Shown: positions 25,816 to 35,778, numbered from the stretch's first letter. The stretch: 64,000 nucleotides of DNA from an uncultured Cohaesibacter sp. (GCF_963682185.1 NZ_OY821667.1:1800001-1864000); one strand, 5' to 3'. The notes: generated by a model from the sequence alone, not told the origin. Numbers and translations are program-made.

Positions 25816-26802
25816 TTAGCTTACGGCCACATTCAGGGATGATTCTGGCAATTCCTCACCAAAACACCGCTGATAGAATTCAGCCACCAGAGGCTGCTCA
25901 AGCTCATCGCACTTATTCAGGAACGTAACCCGGAAGGCAAAGCCGAGATCGCCGAAGATATCGGCATTTTCAGCCCATGTGATCACTGAACGCGGGCTCA
26001 TGACCGTCGACAGATCGCCATTCATGAAGGCATTACGGGTCAAATCGGCAACACGCACCATTTTGTTGGCGGTATCCTTGCCATCGTCACCGACAAGGGA
26101 TTTGACCTTGGCCAGCACGATATTCACTTCATTGTCATGCGGCAGATAGTTAAGCGTGGTCACGATAGACCAACGGTCCATCTGGCCCTGGTTGATCTGC
26201 TGCGTACCATGATACAGTCCCGACGTATCCCCAAGGCCAACCGTGTTGGCCGTTGCGAACAGGCGGAAAGCCGGATGCGGGCGAATGACGCGGTTCTGGT
26301 CGAGCAGGGTCAGGCGACCGGCCACCTCCAGCACGCGCTGAATAACAAACATCACGTCCGGACGACCGGCATCATATTCGTCGAACACCAGCGCTACATT
26401 ATTCTGCAGCGCCCATGGCAGAATACCATCGCGGAATTCGGTGATCTGCTTGCCATCCTTCAGGACAATCGCATCCTTGCCGATCAGATCGATACGGGAA
26501 ATGTGGCTGTCGAGGTTGACGCGCACGCAAGGCCAGTTGAGGCGCGCTGCGACCTGTTCGATATGAGAGGACTTACCCGTGCCGTGATAACCGGAAATCA
26601 TCACGCGGCGGTTGTGGGCAAAACCCGCAAGGATCGCCAGCGTGGTCTCCCTGTCAAACAGATAATCAGGATCAAAATCAGGCACATGATCGCTTTTTTC
26701 ACTGAAGGCAGGAACCATCAGATCGATATCAAGGCCGAATACATCGCGCACAGACACCTCGGTATCCGGCAAATTGGAAATCTCGTTGCTCATATCATTC
26801 AT
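25816..26802 (-). CDS. cobS: cobaltochelatase subunit CobS
   Basis: 328 residues from ATG 26802; the frame extends 15 codons upstream to a GTG, but family members start near the [15 protein letters not shown] stretch. An AAA+ MoxR-type ATPase with Walker [10 protein letters not shown], Walker [12 protein letters not shown] and sensor [14 protein letters not shown]. It forms the hexameric AAA+ ring with CobT that drives CobN. Same strand and order (cobS, cobT) as in other Hyphomicrobiales. Confidence 0.97.
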   Translation of the reverse strand: MNDMSNEISNLPDTEVSVRDVFGLDIDLMVPAFSEKSDHVPDFDPDYLFDRETTLAILAGFAHNRRVMISGYHGTGKSSHIEQVAARLNWPCVRVNLDSHISRIDLIGKDAIVLKDGKQITEFRDGILPWALQNNVALVFDEYDAGRPDVMFVIQRVLEVAGRLTLLDQNRVIRPHPAFRLFATANTVGLGDTSGLYHGTQQINQGQMDRWSIVTTLNYLPHDNEVNIVLAKVKSLVGDDGKDTANKMVRVADLTRNAFMNGDLSTVMSPRSVITWAENADIFGDLGFAFRVTFLNKCDELEQPLVAEFYQRCFGEELPESSLNVAVS

Positions 26803-27035
26803 AACACTGCTCTGGATGAGGCCGCTCTCGTCTCGCATATACGTCACTGGAAAGGGTTGTGATCAACACCTGAAGATGGCCTTCTGGAAAAGCTTAGCCG
26901 TTCAGATGGGCAACTTAAAGCAAACGCGACCGAAAAGGAAAGGAAAGATTATGTCTTTCTGCCTACAACGCCAAAAAGGACACAAGGCGTGCGGCAGATT
27001 GGAACCGTAAAAAGGCACCAGCTGGGCCTCGGGCG

Positions 27036-27057
27036 GTCTGGCCAATGAAGGCCAGAC
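27036..27057 (-). terminator. hairpin after J-protein gene
   Basis: GTCTGGCC (27036-27043) and GGCCAGAC (27050-27057) form a perfect 8-bp stem inside a wider GC-rich fold. The T-run (minus strand CCTTTTT) is about 20 bases further on, so intrinsic termination is only possible. Confidence 0.4.
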
Positions 27058-27068
27058 ACCGGGCTCGA

Positions 27069-27701
27069 CTATCCAACATAGCCGCCTGCACGCAGGGTAT
27101 TATAGGCCGCGATCACGTCTTGCAGACGTTCTTCGCAAGCCCGATCCCCCTTGTTGAGATCCGGATGGTTCTCTTTAAGTAGGCGCTTATAGGCACGCTT
27201 CACGTCATCAGCAGTCGCAGGCAGCTTCAAGCCGAGCGTTTCAAAAGCCTTTGCCTCCAATGGACGCAACTTGCGGGTTTGGTCCTTGTGGCGAGAGCGA
27301 CGCTTCATGCGTTCTGCAGCACGCTGGGCTCGGCCATTGGAAAAGCCGGTGGTTTCCCAGCTCTTGCCCATGGTTTCACCCGCTTTGTCAGTCGCATTGC
27401 CCCACGCGTTAACACCCATTTTCCAGGTTGGACGTTCGCCGGTCGCCGTGCTCGCCTTGGCGGTATCTGCGGTGTCATCATCCATGCCGGAAAAATAATT
27501 GTAGTTCTTGTTGAACTCACGGGCATGGGTTGCACAGAAATTGTGAAACTCGCGACCACCCGAGCCACGTTTGGGGGCCTTGCAGCCGCCCTTCTTGTCA
27601 CACCCAGGCCACTCGCACGTTTCTTCTTGCTGTTTCTTTTTACGACGATCCGTATCAGGCTTGATACGGATAGAGTCGAACAGTTTCGAGTCGAGGTTCA
27701 T
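27069..27701 (-). CDS. J-domain (DnaJ-like) protein
   Basis: 210 residues. The J domain is C-terminal (about 145-205) with the HPD motif in LLKENHPDLNKGD, which stimulates Hsp70 ATPase. The N-terminal part contains CEWPGCDKKGGCKAP and HNFCATHAREFNKNYNYF, a Cys/His set that may bind a metal. The domain order, with J at the end, is the alphaproteobacterial type found between cobS and bolA. Client proteins unknown. Confidence 0.9.
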   Translation of the reverse strand: MNLDSKLFDSIRIKPDTDRRKKKQQEETCEWPGCDKKGGCKAPKRGSGGREFHNFCATHAREFNKNYNYFSGMDDDTADTAKASTATGERPTWKMGVNAWGNATDKAGETMGKSWETTGFSNGRAQRAAERMKRRSRHKDQTRKLRPLEAKAFETLGLKLPATADDVKRAYKRLLKENHPDLNKGDRACEERLQDVIAAYNTLRAGGYVG

Positions 27702-28016
27702 GAATCTAGTCTTGTCTCCGGACGCCGGTTGTCTTTCGTGTCGGTTTCTCTAGTGTATTGTCATGGAGGCAAACTGCGCCGGACAACCAGCGCTGAAACA
27801 CTCCAAGTTGCTCTTTTGGCAGCCATCTGTGCAAGAAAAGCCATACAAGGCTCTTCCAAGATGCCGCCAAGGATGACAGGATCGCAAATTGCAAATCTAC
27901 AATTTGAATTTGAACTCTATTGCAAAACAGGAAAATCGTTCCCATTTGCGTAAAGATAACAAAGAGACCCAAATCACCCCAAAATCAGGAAGTGCGACAG
28001 TTCACCATTCCCAGCC
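27702..28016. other. divergent region between J-protein and bolA genes
   Basis: 315 bases with no gene or repeat that I can support; expected to hold both promoters. Confidence 0.4.
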
Positions 28017-28277
28017 ATGACCGTCAAGCAGAACATCGAGAAAAAATTGAACAATCAACTTCAGCCCACAATGTTAGAGGTGATTGATGAATCAGACCTT
28101 CACATAGGTCACGAGCACGCGCGCCCCGAAGGGGAATCCCACTTCAGAGTCCGCATAGCAAGCCCTCACTTTGCAAACCTCTCTCTGGTCCAGGCCCACA
28201 GAATGGTGCATGATATTATCAAAGAAGAGCTAAAAGGTCCAATCCATGCGCTCGCGCTGGAAACCATAAAGCCCTGA
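28017..28277 (+). CDS. bolA: BolA-family protein
   Basis: 86 residues with the BolA signature: LHIGHEHARPEGESHFRVRI and LVQAHRMVHDIIKEEL. BolA proteins partner with monothiol glutaredoxins in Fe-S and iron regulation, and E. coli BolA also acts in stress morphology. Divergent from the J-protein gene and convergent with the CorC-like gene; the trio is conserved in Hyphomicrobiales. Confidence 0.95.
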   Translation: MTVKQNIEKKLNNQLQPTMLEVIDESDLHIGHEHARPEGESHFRVRIASPHFANLSLVQAHRMVHDIIKEELKGPIHALALETIKP

Positions 28278-28305
28278 AAGATGCCCAGCGGTCAAAGCCG
28301 CCCTC

Positions 28306-29577
28306 CTATTGCACCGGCTGCACCGGCGTGATCCGCAAGGATGTGATCCTGTTTCTTTCCTTGCGCAGCACACGGAAACGGAAATTATAGAAGGTGAAGC
28401 CCTGACCCGGTTCGGGAATCTGGCGGGCTTCATGAATGACAAGCCCGGCAATCGTCGTGGCTTCTTCATCGGGCAATTCCCAATCGAGCGCCCGGTTGAG
28501 GTCGCGTATGGGAACCGATCCATCGACCAGTATCGATCCGTCAGGCTCCTTGCGCACGCCCTTGACGTCGATATCATGCTCGTCGGCAATATCCCCCACG
28601 ATTTCCTCGATGATATCTTCCAGCGTCACCAGCCCCATCACCTCTCCATATTCGTCAACAACCAGCGCGAAGTGGCTCTTGCGCTTCAGGAAGGCATTGA
28701 GCTGTGCCTTGAGGCTCGTCGTATCTGGCACATACCAAGGCTCAGATGCCACCGCGACCATATCCAGATCCTTGGCTTCGCCCTTTACTTCGGAAAGCGC
28801 CCGCAACACGTCCTTGGCGTGCAGAATGCCAATAAAATTGTCTTGCTCACCTTGCCAAAGAGGAATGCGGGTATATTGGCTCTTGAGCACCTGCTCAACG
28901 ATTGATTCCGGACCGTCATCCAAGTTGATGGATTTTACACCCGTGCGATGCACCATCACGTCGGACACATCCAGCTCGGCCAGATCGAGAAGACCGCCAA
29001 AGCGGTCCCTATCCGCCTTTACAACACTTCCTTCCATATGCAGGAGGTCGACCGCACCGCGCAACTCATCTTGACCGGACTGGGCAGCATTCTCTTTTGC
29101 CTCAATGCCAAGACCTGCAATAATCCGGTTGACCACCCATTCCACCGCAGCCATCGCCGGGCCGAAAATCCTGGTGATAAAACGGACATATGGACCAACC
29201 TTCAGGGCAAAATTATCTGGATCGGATATCGCCCACGTTTTTGGCAACACTTCGGCGAAGACCAGAACCACAACAGTCATCACCAGCGTGGCATAGACGA
29301 CGCCGGTTTGCCCGAAGAGATGAATAAACAGGCTGGTAGCAAGCGCAGAGGCCAGAATATTGACAAGATTGTTACCCAGCAACAGAGACCCGATCATCCG
29401 CTCCTTGATCTGCAAAAGCTGATTCACAGCTTCGGCCCCCGGCTCGCCATTTTTCTCCTTCTGATGCATACGCGCACGCGACGCCGCTGTCAGCGCCGTT
29501 TCAGAGCCGGAAAAAAAGCCCGACATCACAATCAAGATCAGTATAGCCAGAGCAATCAGCCAAAGCCCGGTAGCCAT
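28306..29577 (-). CDS. HlyC/CorC-family protein (DUF21-CBS-CBS-CorC)
   Basis: 423 residues: a DUF21 membrane domain with FSGSETALTAAS near the start, two CBS domains (about 205-330) and a C-terminal CorC/HlyC domain (ALDWELPDEEATTIAGLVIHEARQIPEPG). The family is implicated in Mg2+/Co2+ efflux or homeostasis; the older haemolysin name is not functional evidence. Its ATG overlaps the aroB stop (TGATG), so it is coupled to aroB. Confidence 0.92.
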   Translation of the reverse strand: MATGLWLIALAILILIVMSGFFSGSETALTAASRARMHQKEKNGEPGAEAVNQLLQIKERMIGSLLLGNNLVNILASALATSLFIHLFGQTGVVYATLVMTVVVLVFAEVLPKTWAISDPDNFALKVGPYVRFITRIFGPAMAAVEWVVNRIIAGLGIEAKENAAQSGQDELRGAVDLLHMEGSVVKADRDRFGGLLDLAELDVSDVMVHRTGVKSINLDDGPESIVEQVLKSQYTRIPLWQGEQDNFIGILHAKDVLRALSEVKGEAKDLDMVAVASEPWYVPDTTSLKAQLNAFLKRKSHFALVVDEYGEVMGLVTLEDIIEEIVGDIADEHDIDVKGVRKEPDGSILVDGSVPIRDLNRALDWELPDEEATTIAGLVIHEARQIPEPGQGFTFYNFRFRVLRKERNRITSLRITPVQPVQ

Positions 29578-30695
29578 CAGTTCAGTTTCTCCTCAAGGAA
29601 AGCACGCACCGCAGCCGGCTCAACACCCTTCTCCATGAAGGATTGGCCAAGGCCACGCGTCAGAATGAAATTCAGATTACCCCGGGACACTTTCTTGTCC
29701 TGAGCGATATAGTCCATCAAAAGGTCCACTTTCGGCAACTGTCCCGGAATGTCTCTTATATGGGTAGGCAACCCCACGGCTTGCAAGTGGGCAACCACAC
29801 GATCTGTCACCGCCCCATCGCAGAGCCCTAGTCGGGCTGAGAATTCATGGGCCAGAACCATGCCGATGGCCACGCCTTCTCCATGCACAATGCGCTCGGC
29901 ATCATATTCCGCCATGCCTTCCAAGGCATGCCCGAATGTGTGCCCCAGATTCAAGAGCGCACGCTGGTTGGCCTCTTTTTCGTCGGCGGCCACAACATCC
30001 GCCTTGGCCTGACAGGAACGCGCAATCGCCTCTTCCCGTTCAGGGCCTCCATCAAAAATGCCCTGCCAGTTCGCTTCCAGCCACTCAAAGAAATCAGGAT
30101 CATTGATGAGGCCATATTTGGCCACTTCCGCATATCCGGCTTTGAAATCGCGCGGCGTCAAGGTATCCAGAACGGCCGTATCAGCCAGCACCAGATGTGG
30201 CTGATTAAAGAGCCCGATCAGGTTTTTACCATGGCTGGTATTGATGCCCGTCTTGCCCCCGACCGAAGAATCCACTTGCGACAGCAGTGTTGTCGGCACC
30301 TGAATGAAGCGCATGCCACGGCGAATGATACCCGCCACAAAACCGGCCAGATCACCAACAACCCCGCCCCCAAGCGCAATGACGATATCGCCTCGCTCCA
30401 GCTTGCTGTCCAGCACCGCATCGGCGGCCTTCATCAGGCCCTTGTAGCTCTTGCTCTTCTCCCCCGGCTCCATGACGATGACATAAGGCTCGACACCAAC
30501 TTCCCGCAAAGAGGCCTCGGCGGTATCCAGATGCAATCCGGCCACATTGGAATCGGTAATGATGACGGCTTTGGATGAGGGGAACAGCGTCTTGAATGCC
30601 TCCCCGAGGCCAGAAAGGATCGACCGCCCGATCAGGATGTCATAGCTGCGATCACCAAGATCAACCCGCACCGTTTGCTTCACACCATCTATCAT
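29577..30695 (-). CDS. aroB: 3-dehydroquinate synthase
   Basis: 372 residues. NAD-dependent cyclisation of DAHP to 3-dehydroquinate in the shikimate pathway. Signatures: ALGGGVVGDLAGFVAGI, PTTLLSQVDSSVGGKTGIN, and the metal-ligand HTFGHALE. Downstream of aroK on the same strand after ~160 bases, forming aroK-aroB with the CorC-like gene as third member. Confidence 0.97.
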   Translation of the reverse strand: MIDGVKQTVRVDLGDRSYDILIGRSILSGLGEAFKTLFPSSKAVIITDSNVAGLHLDTAEASLREVGVEPYVIVMEPGEKSKSYKGLMKAADAVLDSKLERGDIVIALGGGVVGDLAGFVAGIIRRGMRFIQVPTTLLSQVDSSVGGKTGINTSHGKNLIGLFNQPHLVLADTAVLDTLTPRDFKAGYAEVAKYGLINDPDFFEWLEANWQGIFDGGPEREEAIARSCQAKADVVAADEKEANQRALLNLGHTFGHALEGMAEYDAERIVHGEGVAIGMVLAHEFSARLGLCDGAVTDRVVAHLQAVGLPTHIRDIPGQLPKVDLLMDYIAQDKKVSRGNLNFILTRGLGQSFMEKGVEPAAVRAFLEEKLN

Positions 30696-30853
30696 TTTAT
30701 TTCCTCAATCCTAAAAACAGCCCCTTAAAAGCGACCTCACAAACCAACCGACGGCCCGATAAGACTGTCACGACAGGGCTGCTCCAGATAGGCGCTTGCG
30801 CTGCGATCGCCAAAGATCTTTCATTCAGGCGCGATGCCTAACATACGCTCCGG

Positions 30854-31444
30854 TCAGGCCTTGTTGGCCGTTCCGGTGTGGCTCTCCAGAGCCTCGATGA
30901 CGGATGTTACAATACGATCATGAGGGGCTTCTTTCGAAATCACCATAACATCGGCCGTTGCATAGACTGGGTAGCGCTCATCCATCAGACGGCGCATGAC
31001 CCCTTCGGGATCGGGATCTTTGAGTAATGGACGATGGGATCTGCGCCGGACGCGCTCCATCAGCACATCGAACTCAGCCTTCAGCCAGACGGAAATGCCG
31101 CGTTCGGCAACAAGTGCCCGTGTCTCGTCATTCATCCAGGCACCACCGCCTGTGGCAATCACCTGATCGCCTTCATCAAGCAGGCGCGCAATCACGCGCT
31201 TTTCGCCATCACGGAAATGAGCTTCCCCATGCTGCGCAAAAATCTCGGCAATGGTCATATTGGCAGCAGCTTCGATCTCATGGTCGGCATCACGAAAGGG
31301 GATGGACAACCGCTTGGCAAGGCGACGTCCAATGGTTGTCTTGCCAGCACCCATAAGCCCGACAAGCACAATAGGGCGCCCACCGAGGGCTGCCACAACA
31401 CGCGCTTCCCGTTCCTTGTTACCAGCTGTCTTCGTATCCGCCAT
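30854..31444 (-). CDS. aroK: shikimate kinase
   Basis: 196 residues from ATG 31444, chosen over a start 35 codons upstream because AGGGA lies six bases before it. Walker A GLMGAGKT (29-36), shikimate-binding FRDADHEIE and GGGAWMN, and the lid KAEFDVLMERVRRRSHRPLL are present. Phosphorylates shikimate with ATP. First gene of the aroK-aroB-CorC unit. Confidence 0.96.
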   Translation of the reverse strand: MADTKTAGNKEREARVVAALGGRPIVLVGLMGAGKTTIGRRLAKRLSIPFRDADHEIEAAANMTIAEIFAQHGEAHFRDGEKRVIARLLDEGDQVIATGGGAWMNDETRALVAERGISVWLKAEFDVLMERVRRRSHRPLLKDPDPEGVMRRLMDERYPVYATADVMVISKEAPHDRIVTSVIEALESHTGTANKA

Positions 31445-31672
31445 ATGCGTCCCTGAGGCCCGTTCACCCTGTCCCGTTAACGATCGGCCCAGATTTGCGC
31501 CGGAAAGGTCAAATCTGTCAAGCAACCATTTCAAATTCAACGCTTTCAAAGCGCTCCCGTCCCCAATTCAACCAAAATGGATTGGAAAGAAACGCCAAAC
31601 AAATGACATTAACAATCTATTGATGCTAGGTTGGCATCATATTGTCGCAAAACCAAAATCAAGGATTGTTCA

Positions 31673-31813
31673 ATGCCTAGTCTGATCAAAGCGCTTGTGT
31701 TTCTCCTCGTTCTGGGCGGACTGGTCGCGGGAGGCATTTTTGCGCTGGCCAATTTTGTGGAGCCAACACAGCGCGAAATGGTCGTCCGCATTCCATCCCG
31801 AACGATCAACTAG
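31673..31813 (+). CDS. small single-pass membrane protein upstream of xerD
   Basis: 46 residues from ATG 31673 (AAGGA nine bases upstream). One membrane helix (IKALVFLLVLGGLVAGGIFALA) is followed by a short polar tail, EPTQREMVVRIPSRTIN. A tiny protein of this design lies between aroK and xerD in many Hyphomicrobiales, usually hypothetical. Divergent from aroK and 62 bases before xerD, probably co-transcribed with it. Function unknown. Confidence 0.7.
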   Translation: MPSLIKALVFLLVLGGLVAGGIFALANFVEPTQREMVVRIPSRTIN

Positions 31814-31875
31814 TCCCAGACAATTCTTCACTTGGCAATTCTTGAACTTGACGCCCCTTTAGCCGAGATACCGTC

Positions 31876-32838
31876 GTGACCCTGGCAAACCATCAGGCCA
31901 TTCATCTCTTTCTGGATTCCATGAGCGCGGAAAAAGGCGCCTCGGGCAACACGCTCGATGCCTACCAGCGCGATCTGGATGATCTGGACAGCACACTTTC
32001 AGCCAAGAGCATTAAATTTGAAAGCTGCGGTAGTGAGCATCTGCGTGACTATCTGGCGGATTTGGCCGATCGTGATCTGGCCGCCTCCAGCGTGGCGCGC
32101 AAGATCTCGTCCATTCGACAGCTCTTCCGCTTTCTTTATCGCGACGGTTTCCGCTCTGATGATCCCTCCACTATGCTCAAGGCCCCCAAACGGTCGCGGC
32201 CATTGCCGAAAATCCTGACTGTGCAGGAAGTGGACCGCCTGATTGAAGCGGCCCGTTTCAATGCATCGCTGGAAGGCCCTACCCCGAAACGGCAAATTCG
32301 CGCCATGCGGCTTTATGTGCTGCTGGAGTTGCTCTATGCCACGGGCTTGCGCGTCTCCGAACTGGTAACGCTTCCCAGCTCTGCGGCCCATATGGACGGG
32401 CAGTTTCTCTCCATTGTCGGCAAGGGCAACAAGGAACGTCTGGTGCCTTTGTCTGAGCGGGCAAAAGAAGCCATGCGCGATTACCGTGCCATGCTCAAGG
32501 AAACTGGTGCCCCCCAAAGCGCCAGCGCCCAGCCATGGCTTTTTCCCTCATCCGGCAAGGAAGGGCACTATACCCGGCAAGCCTTCGCCCGCGAGCTGAA
32601 GGCCTTGGCAGGCGATGTTGGCCTTGATGCGGGCTCCGTTTCTCCCCATGTTCTGCGCCATGCCTTTGCCAGCCATCTGCTGCAAAATGGAGCCAACCTG
32701 CGCGCTGTGCAAAAATTATTGGGCCACAGCGATATTTCAACAACCCAAATCTATACCCATATTCTGGATGAAAGACTGATCGAGCTGGTGGAGCATCACC
32801 ACCCGCTGTCTGATCACTTCGAACCGAAAGCAGAATAA
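31876..32838 (+). CDS. xerD: tyrosine recombinase XerD
   Basis: 320 residues from GTG 31876. An N-terminal SAM-like core-binding domain (1-100) is followed by the catalytic domain with Arg in ATGLRVSEL, His-x-x-Arg in SPHVLRHAFASHLL, the second His in LLGHSDIS and Tyr in TTQIYTH. With XerC it resolves chromosome dimers at dif. No dif site, integrase neighbours or att duplication was seen, and the position before accA is a chromosomal constant, so this is the housekeeping enzyme. Confidence 0.93.
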   Translation: MTLANHQAIHLFLDSMSAEKGASGNTLDAYQRDLDDLDSTLSAKSIKFESCGSEHLRDYLADLADRDLAASSVARKISSIRQLFRFLYRDGFRSDDPSTMLKAPKRSRPLPKILTVQEVDRLIEAARFNASLEGPTPKRQIRAMRLYVLLELLYATGLRVSELVTLPSSAAHMDGQFLSIVGKGNKERLVPLSERAKEAMRDYRAMLKETGAPQSASAQPWLFPSSGKEGHYTRQAFARELKALAGDVGLDAGSVSPHVLRHAFASHLLQNGANLRAVQKLLGHSDISTTQIYTHILDERLIELVEHHHPLSDHFEPKAE

Positions 32839-33115
32839 ATCCGGCGCGACCTATTTCCGCCATTGTCTTAATCATAGTTGTTGTTAATGGCTCAAAGCTG
32901 AGACCGAACCATGTCTGTTGCTTGACAGCCGGACCGAAAAAAGGCCAACGTGGCCGCGACATTTTATTCATGCCTCCTGATGGATCAGGACGGGCAAGAA
33001 AATGGCCCCGCTCTGCCGTTCAGAGTCTCGTCCAATGCGCATCTGCGCTGGGCAAGACAGCCAGAGCGCAAGGTGCCTTGGATACCAATAGGAAAGAAGT
33101 TGGATCAAACCCGCT

Positions 33116-34069
33116 ATGCATAGTTATCTGGAATTCGAGAAACCCGTCGCTGATCTTGAAGGCAAAGTACAAGAGCTGCTTGTCTTGCAGGAAACCGGGG
33201 AAGCCGTAGATGTGGGCGACGAAATCAAACGTTTGCAAACCAAAGCGGACAATGCCCTCAAGGATCTCTATGCCAATCTGACCCCCTGGCACAAAACCCA
33301 GATCGCCCGCCACCCGGACCGTCCGCATTTCAATGACTATGTGTCCGGCCTGATTGAAGAGTTCACCCCATTGGCCGGTGACCGCAAATTTGCCGAAGAC
33401 GAGGCCATTCAGGCCGGTTTTGGCCGCTTTCGCGGACGTCCTGTTGCCGTGATCGGGCAGGAAAAGGGCAGCGACACCGAAAGCCGCCTGCGCCATAATT
33501 TCGGCATGGCCCGCCCTGAAGGCTATCGCAAGGCGGTGCGCATCATGGAACTGGCGAACCGCTTCAACATGCCCCTCATCACCTTCGTGGATACCGCGGG
33601 GGCTTATCCCGGCATTGGCGCAGAAGAGCGTGGCCAGTCCGAAGCCATCGCCCGCTCCACTGATGCCTGTCTTGCCCTTGGCACGCCAAGCGTTGCCACC
33701 ATTATAGGCGAAGGCGGTTCCGGCGGCGCCATCGCCATCGCCACGGCCAACCGTGTTTTGATGCTGGAGCATTCCATATACAGCGTCATTTCACCAGAAG
33801 GGGCGGCGTCCATTCTATGGCGTGATTCCACCCGCGCCGAAGATGCAGCCACCAATATGAAGATCACCGCGCAGGACCTGATGGACTTCAAGATCATCGA
33901 CCGGATCATTTCCGAGCCTGTTGGCGGTGCTCATCGCGACAAGGAAAAGGTCATCAAGCGCGCAGGCAACATGATCGCTGATTGCCTTGCCGAATTTGAC
34001 GGCTTGAGCTCAGACGACATCCGCAAACAGCGCCGCGAGAAGTTTCTGACCATCGGCACAAAGCTGTAA
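33116..34069 (+). CDS. accA: acetyl-CoA carboxylase carboxyltransferase subunit alpha
   Basis: 317 residues, full length. The start LEFEKPVADLEGKVQEL, the oxyanion-hole glycines (TAGAYPGIGAEERGQ, GEGGSGGAIAIA) and YSVISPEGAASILW are those of AccA. With AccD it moves carboxyl from biotin to acetyl-CoA in the first step of fatty-acid synthesis. It ends in a strong terminator. Confidence 0.97.
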   Translation: MHSYLEFEKPVADLEGKVQELLVLQETGEAVDVGDEIKRLQTKADNALKDLYANLTPWHKTQIARHPDRPHFNDYVSGLIEEFTPLAGDRKFAEDEAIQAGFGRFRGRPVAVIGQEKGSDTESRLRHNFGMARPEGYRKAVRIMELANRFNMPLITFVDTAGAYPGIGAEERGQSEAIARSTDACLALGTPSVATIIGEGGSGGAIAIATANRVLMLEHSIYSVISPEGAASILWRDSTRAEDAATNMKITAQDLMDFKIIDRIISEPVGGAHRDKEKVIKRAGNMIADCLAEFDGLSSDDIRKQRREKFLTIGTKL

Positions 34070-34099
34070 GCGAGACGAACCAATAGCAGGCATTCACAA

Positions 34100-34131
34100 G
34101 GCGGCAGATCCCATCTGCCGCCTTTTCTTTT
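34100..34131 (+). terminator. intrinsic terminator of accA
   Basis: GGCGGCAGAT (34100-34109) and ATCTGCCGCC (34113-34122) with a 3-base loop, followed by TTTTCTTTT. Confidence 0.92.
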
Positions 34132-34133
34132 GC

Positions 34134-34221
34134 GATCTGCACCAGATTTGTACCGGATCTGAGCCAGACCAGCCCTGTCCTGCGTCCGACCTGGGCCAAA
34201 CCTGCGCCTGACCTCCGCATC
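34134..34221 (+). repeat. eight degenerate 11-bp tandem units
   Basis: Read in steps of eleven the sequence is GATCTGCACCA, GATTTGTACCG, GATCTGAGCCA, GACCAGCCCTG, TCCTGCGTCCG, ACCTGGGCCAA, ACCTGCGCCTG, ACCTCCGCATC. The first three and the fifth to seventh are most alike. Eleven bases is near one helical turn and is not a codon multiple, so it is non-coding. The rest of 34222-34472 shows nothing besides the leader of the next gene. Confidence 0.45.
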
Positions 34222-34472
34222 TTCGGTTTCACGAACTTACGATCAAACCCGCCACACTCTGGCCCGATTGCCCTTGCAAGAGTCGGTAACCATCTATCAA
34301 TCTGTTTTGGTTAACGTTTGGTCAAAGACTATTGCCCGGAGAATGGCTCTTTGCCAGCCTTGAGCCATCGGAACTGCTCCCGATTATGTGACCGGCTTCT
34401 CCTTGAATGAAACCGGACAGCATGGCAGAAGGGGAATAGTTGGAGCAAACAAACGTGAGTCAGGATTACTGC

Positions 34473-35717
34473 GTGAAAAAGCACCACCGGCATTGGGTCC
34501 GCAATATCGCTCTAGTGACAACGCTGATGGGCAGCCTTGCCTTGAGCGCTTGCAACCCTGAACTGATCGAAGATGGCAAGGCTTCGCAGCCACTGCCGAT
34601 CAAGCTCAAACACGAAATCCAGAAAATCGGGTCCACCGAGGGCGCGCCGCTCTATATTCGCATCTTCAAGGAAGAAGAGGTGTTGGAGGCTTGGAAGCAG
34701 ACCAAGGACGGCACCTATGCGCTTCTGAAAAGCTATCCGATCTGCGCCTATTCCGGGAAAATCGGCCCCAAGAAGAAAGAGGGAGACCGGCAGGCTCCTG
34801 AGGGATTCTACACCATCACACCGGGACAGATGAATCCGCATTCCAGCTATTATCTTTCCTTCAATATCGGCTACCCGAACAAGTTCGACCGTTCCTACGG
34901 GCGCACCGGCAAGCACCTCATGGTGCATGGCTCCTGTTCTTCGCGCGGTTGCTACGCCATGGAAGATGATCAGATTGCGGAAATCTATGCACTGGGGCGC
35001 GAAGCCTTCGAGGGCGGACAACGCTCCTTTGCCGTGCATGCCTTTCCCTTCCGCATGACGCCGGAAAATATGGCGCGCGTGCGCAACAGCGATAACTTCG
35101 CCTTCTGGCAGAATCTGAAAAATGGCTATGACCATTTCCAGATCACCCACGTGCCGCCCAAGGTGGAAGTCTGCAATCGCACCTATGTCTTCGACCCGCA
35201 AGGAGCAAAGCATTTCAACGCCTCCGCGCCTTGCCCTGATTACACGCTGGAGCCAACCCTTCTTGCCTCTTTGCAAAAACTGCGCTCGCAAGAAAATGTC
35301 CGCTTCAGCCAGGCCGTGCAGAAATTGGAAGCAGCAGACCAGAAGGCTGAAGCCAAAGCGAACAACCAAATGCTTGAAGCACAGTTGGAGGTTTTGCAGC
35401 GTAAGGAACGCATTGCCGAAGGGAAAAATCCCGATGGCTTTCTGGCAGGCCTGCTAAAAGGCAATCCGTCCTCCAGCGCCACAGCCTCTCAACCAGCTGC
35501 AACGCAGCCTCAGGAGCAGGTTGCGGCATCCAGCCAGACAGCCCAAGCCACAGCAAGCACCCCTGCGCCGACCAATGCGGGTGCTCCGACGTCTAACAGC
35601 TTCTTCGCCAAGCTCGGCTCTGCGATAAGCTCCCCGTTCAAACCCCTGACAGAGGGCGACAGCGAAAGCACGGATGAAGAGACCACCACCCTGACAACGC
35701 TGCCACAGGCACGCTGA
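34473..35717 (+). CDS. L,D-transpeptidase (YkuD-type) lipoprotein
   Basis: 414 residues from GTG 34473, which has AGGA seven bases upstream and gives a standard lipoprotein signal (KKHHRHWVRN, LMGSLALSAC). A TTG at 34440 with GAAGGGG five bases before it is an alternative. The murein-peptide transferase centre is His about 152 (MVHGSCSSRGC) and Cys about 160. The last ~130 residues are Ala/Thr/Ser/Gln-rich and likely disordered. The family cross-links peptidoglycan or anchors proteins to it. Confidence 0.9.
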   Translation: MKKHHRHWVRNIALVTTLMGSLALSACNPELIEDGKASQPLPIKLKHEIQKIGSTEGAPLYIRIFKEEEVLEAWKQTKDGTYALLKSYPICAYSGKIGPKKKEGDRQAPEGFYTITPGQMNPHSSYYLSFNIGYPNKFDRSYGRTGKHLMVHGSCSSRGCYAMEDDQIAEIYALGREAFEGGQRSFAVHAFPFRMTPENMARVRNSDNFAFWQNLKNGYDHFQITHVPPKVEVCNRTYVFDPQGAKHFNASAPCPDYTLEPTLLASLQKLRSQENVRFSQAVQKLEAADQKAEAKANNQMLEAQLEVLQRKERIAEGKNPDGFLAGLLKGNPSSSATASQPAATQPQEQVAASSQTAQATASTPAPTNAGAPTSNSFFAKLGSAISSPFKPLTEGDSESTDEETTTLTTLPQAR

Positions 35718-35778
35718 TAGACAGGGTCATGTCACATCAGCCCTTCTTTTCAAACAGGGGCTTTAAATCCGAGAATGC

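Noticed and set aside
31876-32838. Tyrosine recombinase as mark of an integrated element
   Set aside because: It is XerD in its usual place before accA, and there are no att duplications, phage or transposon genes.
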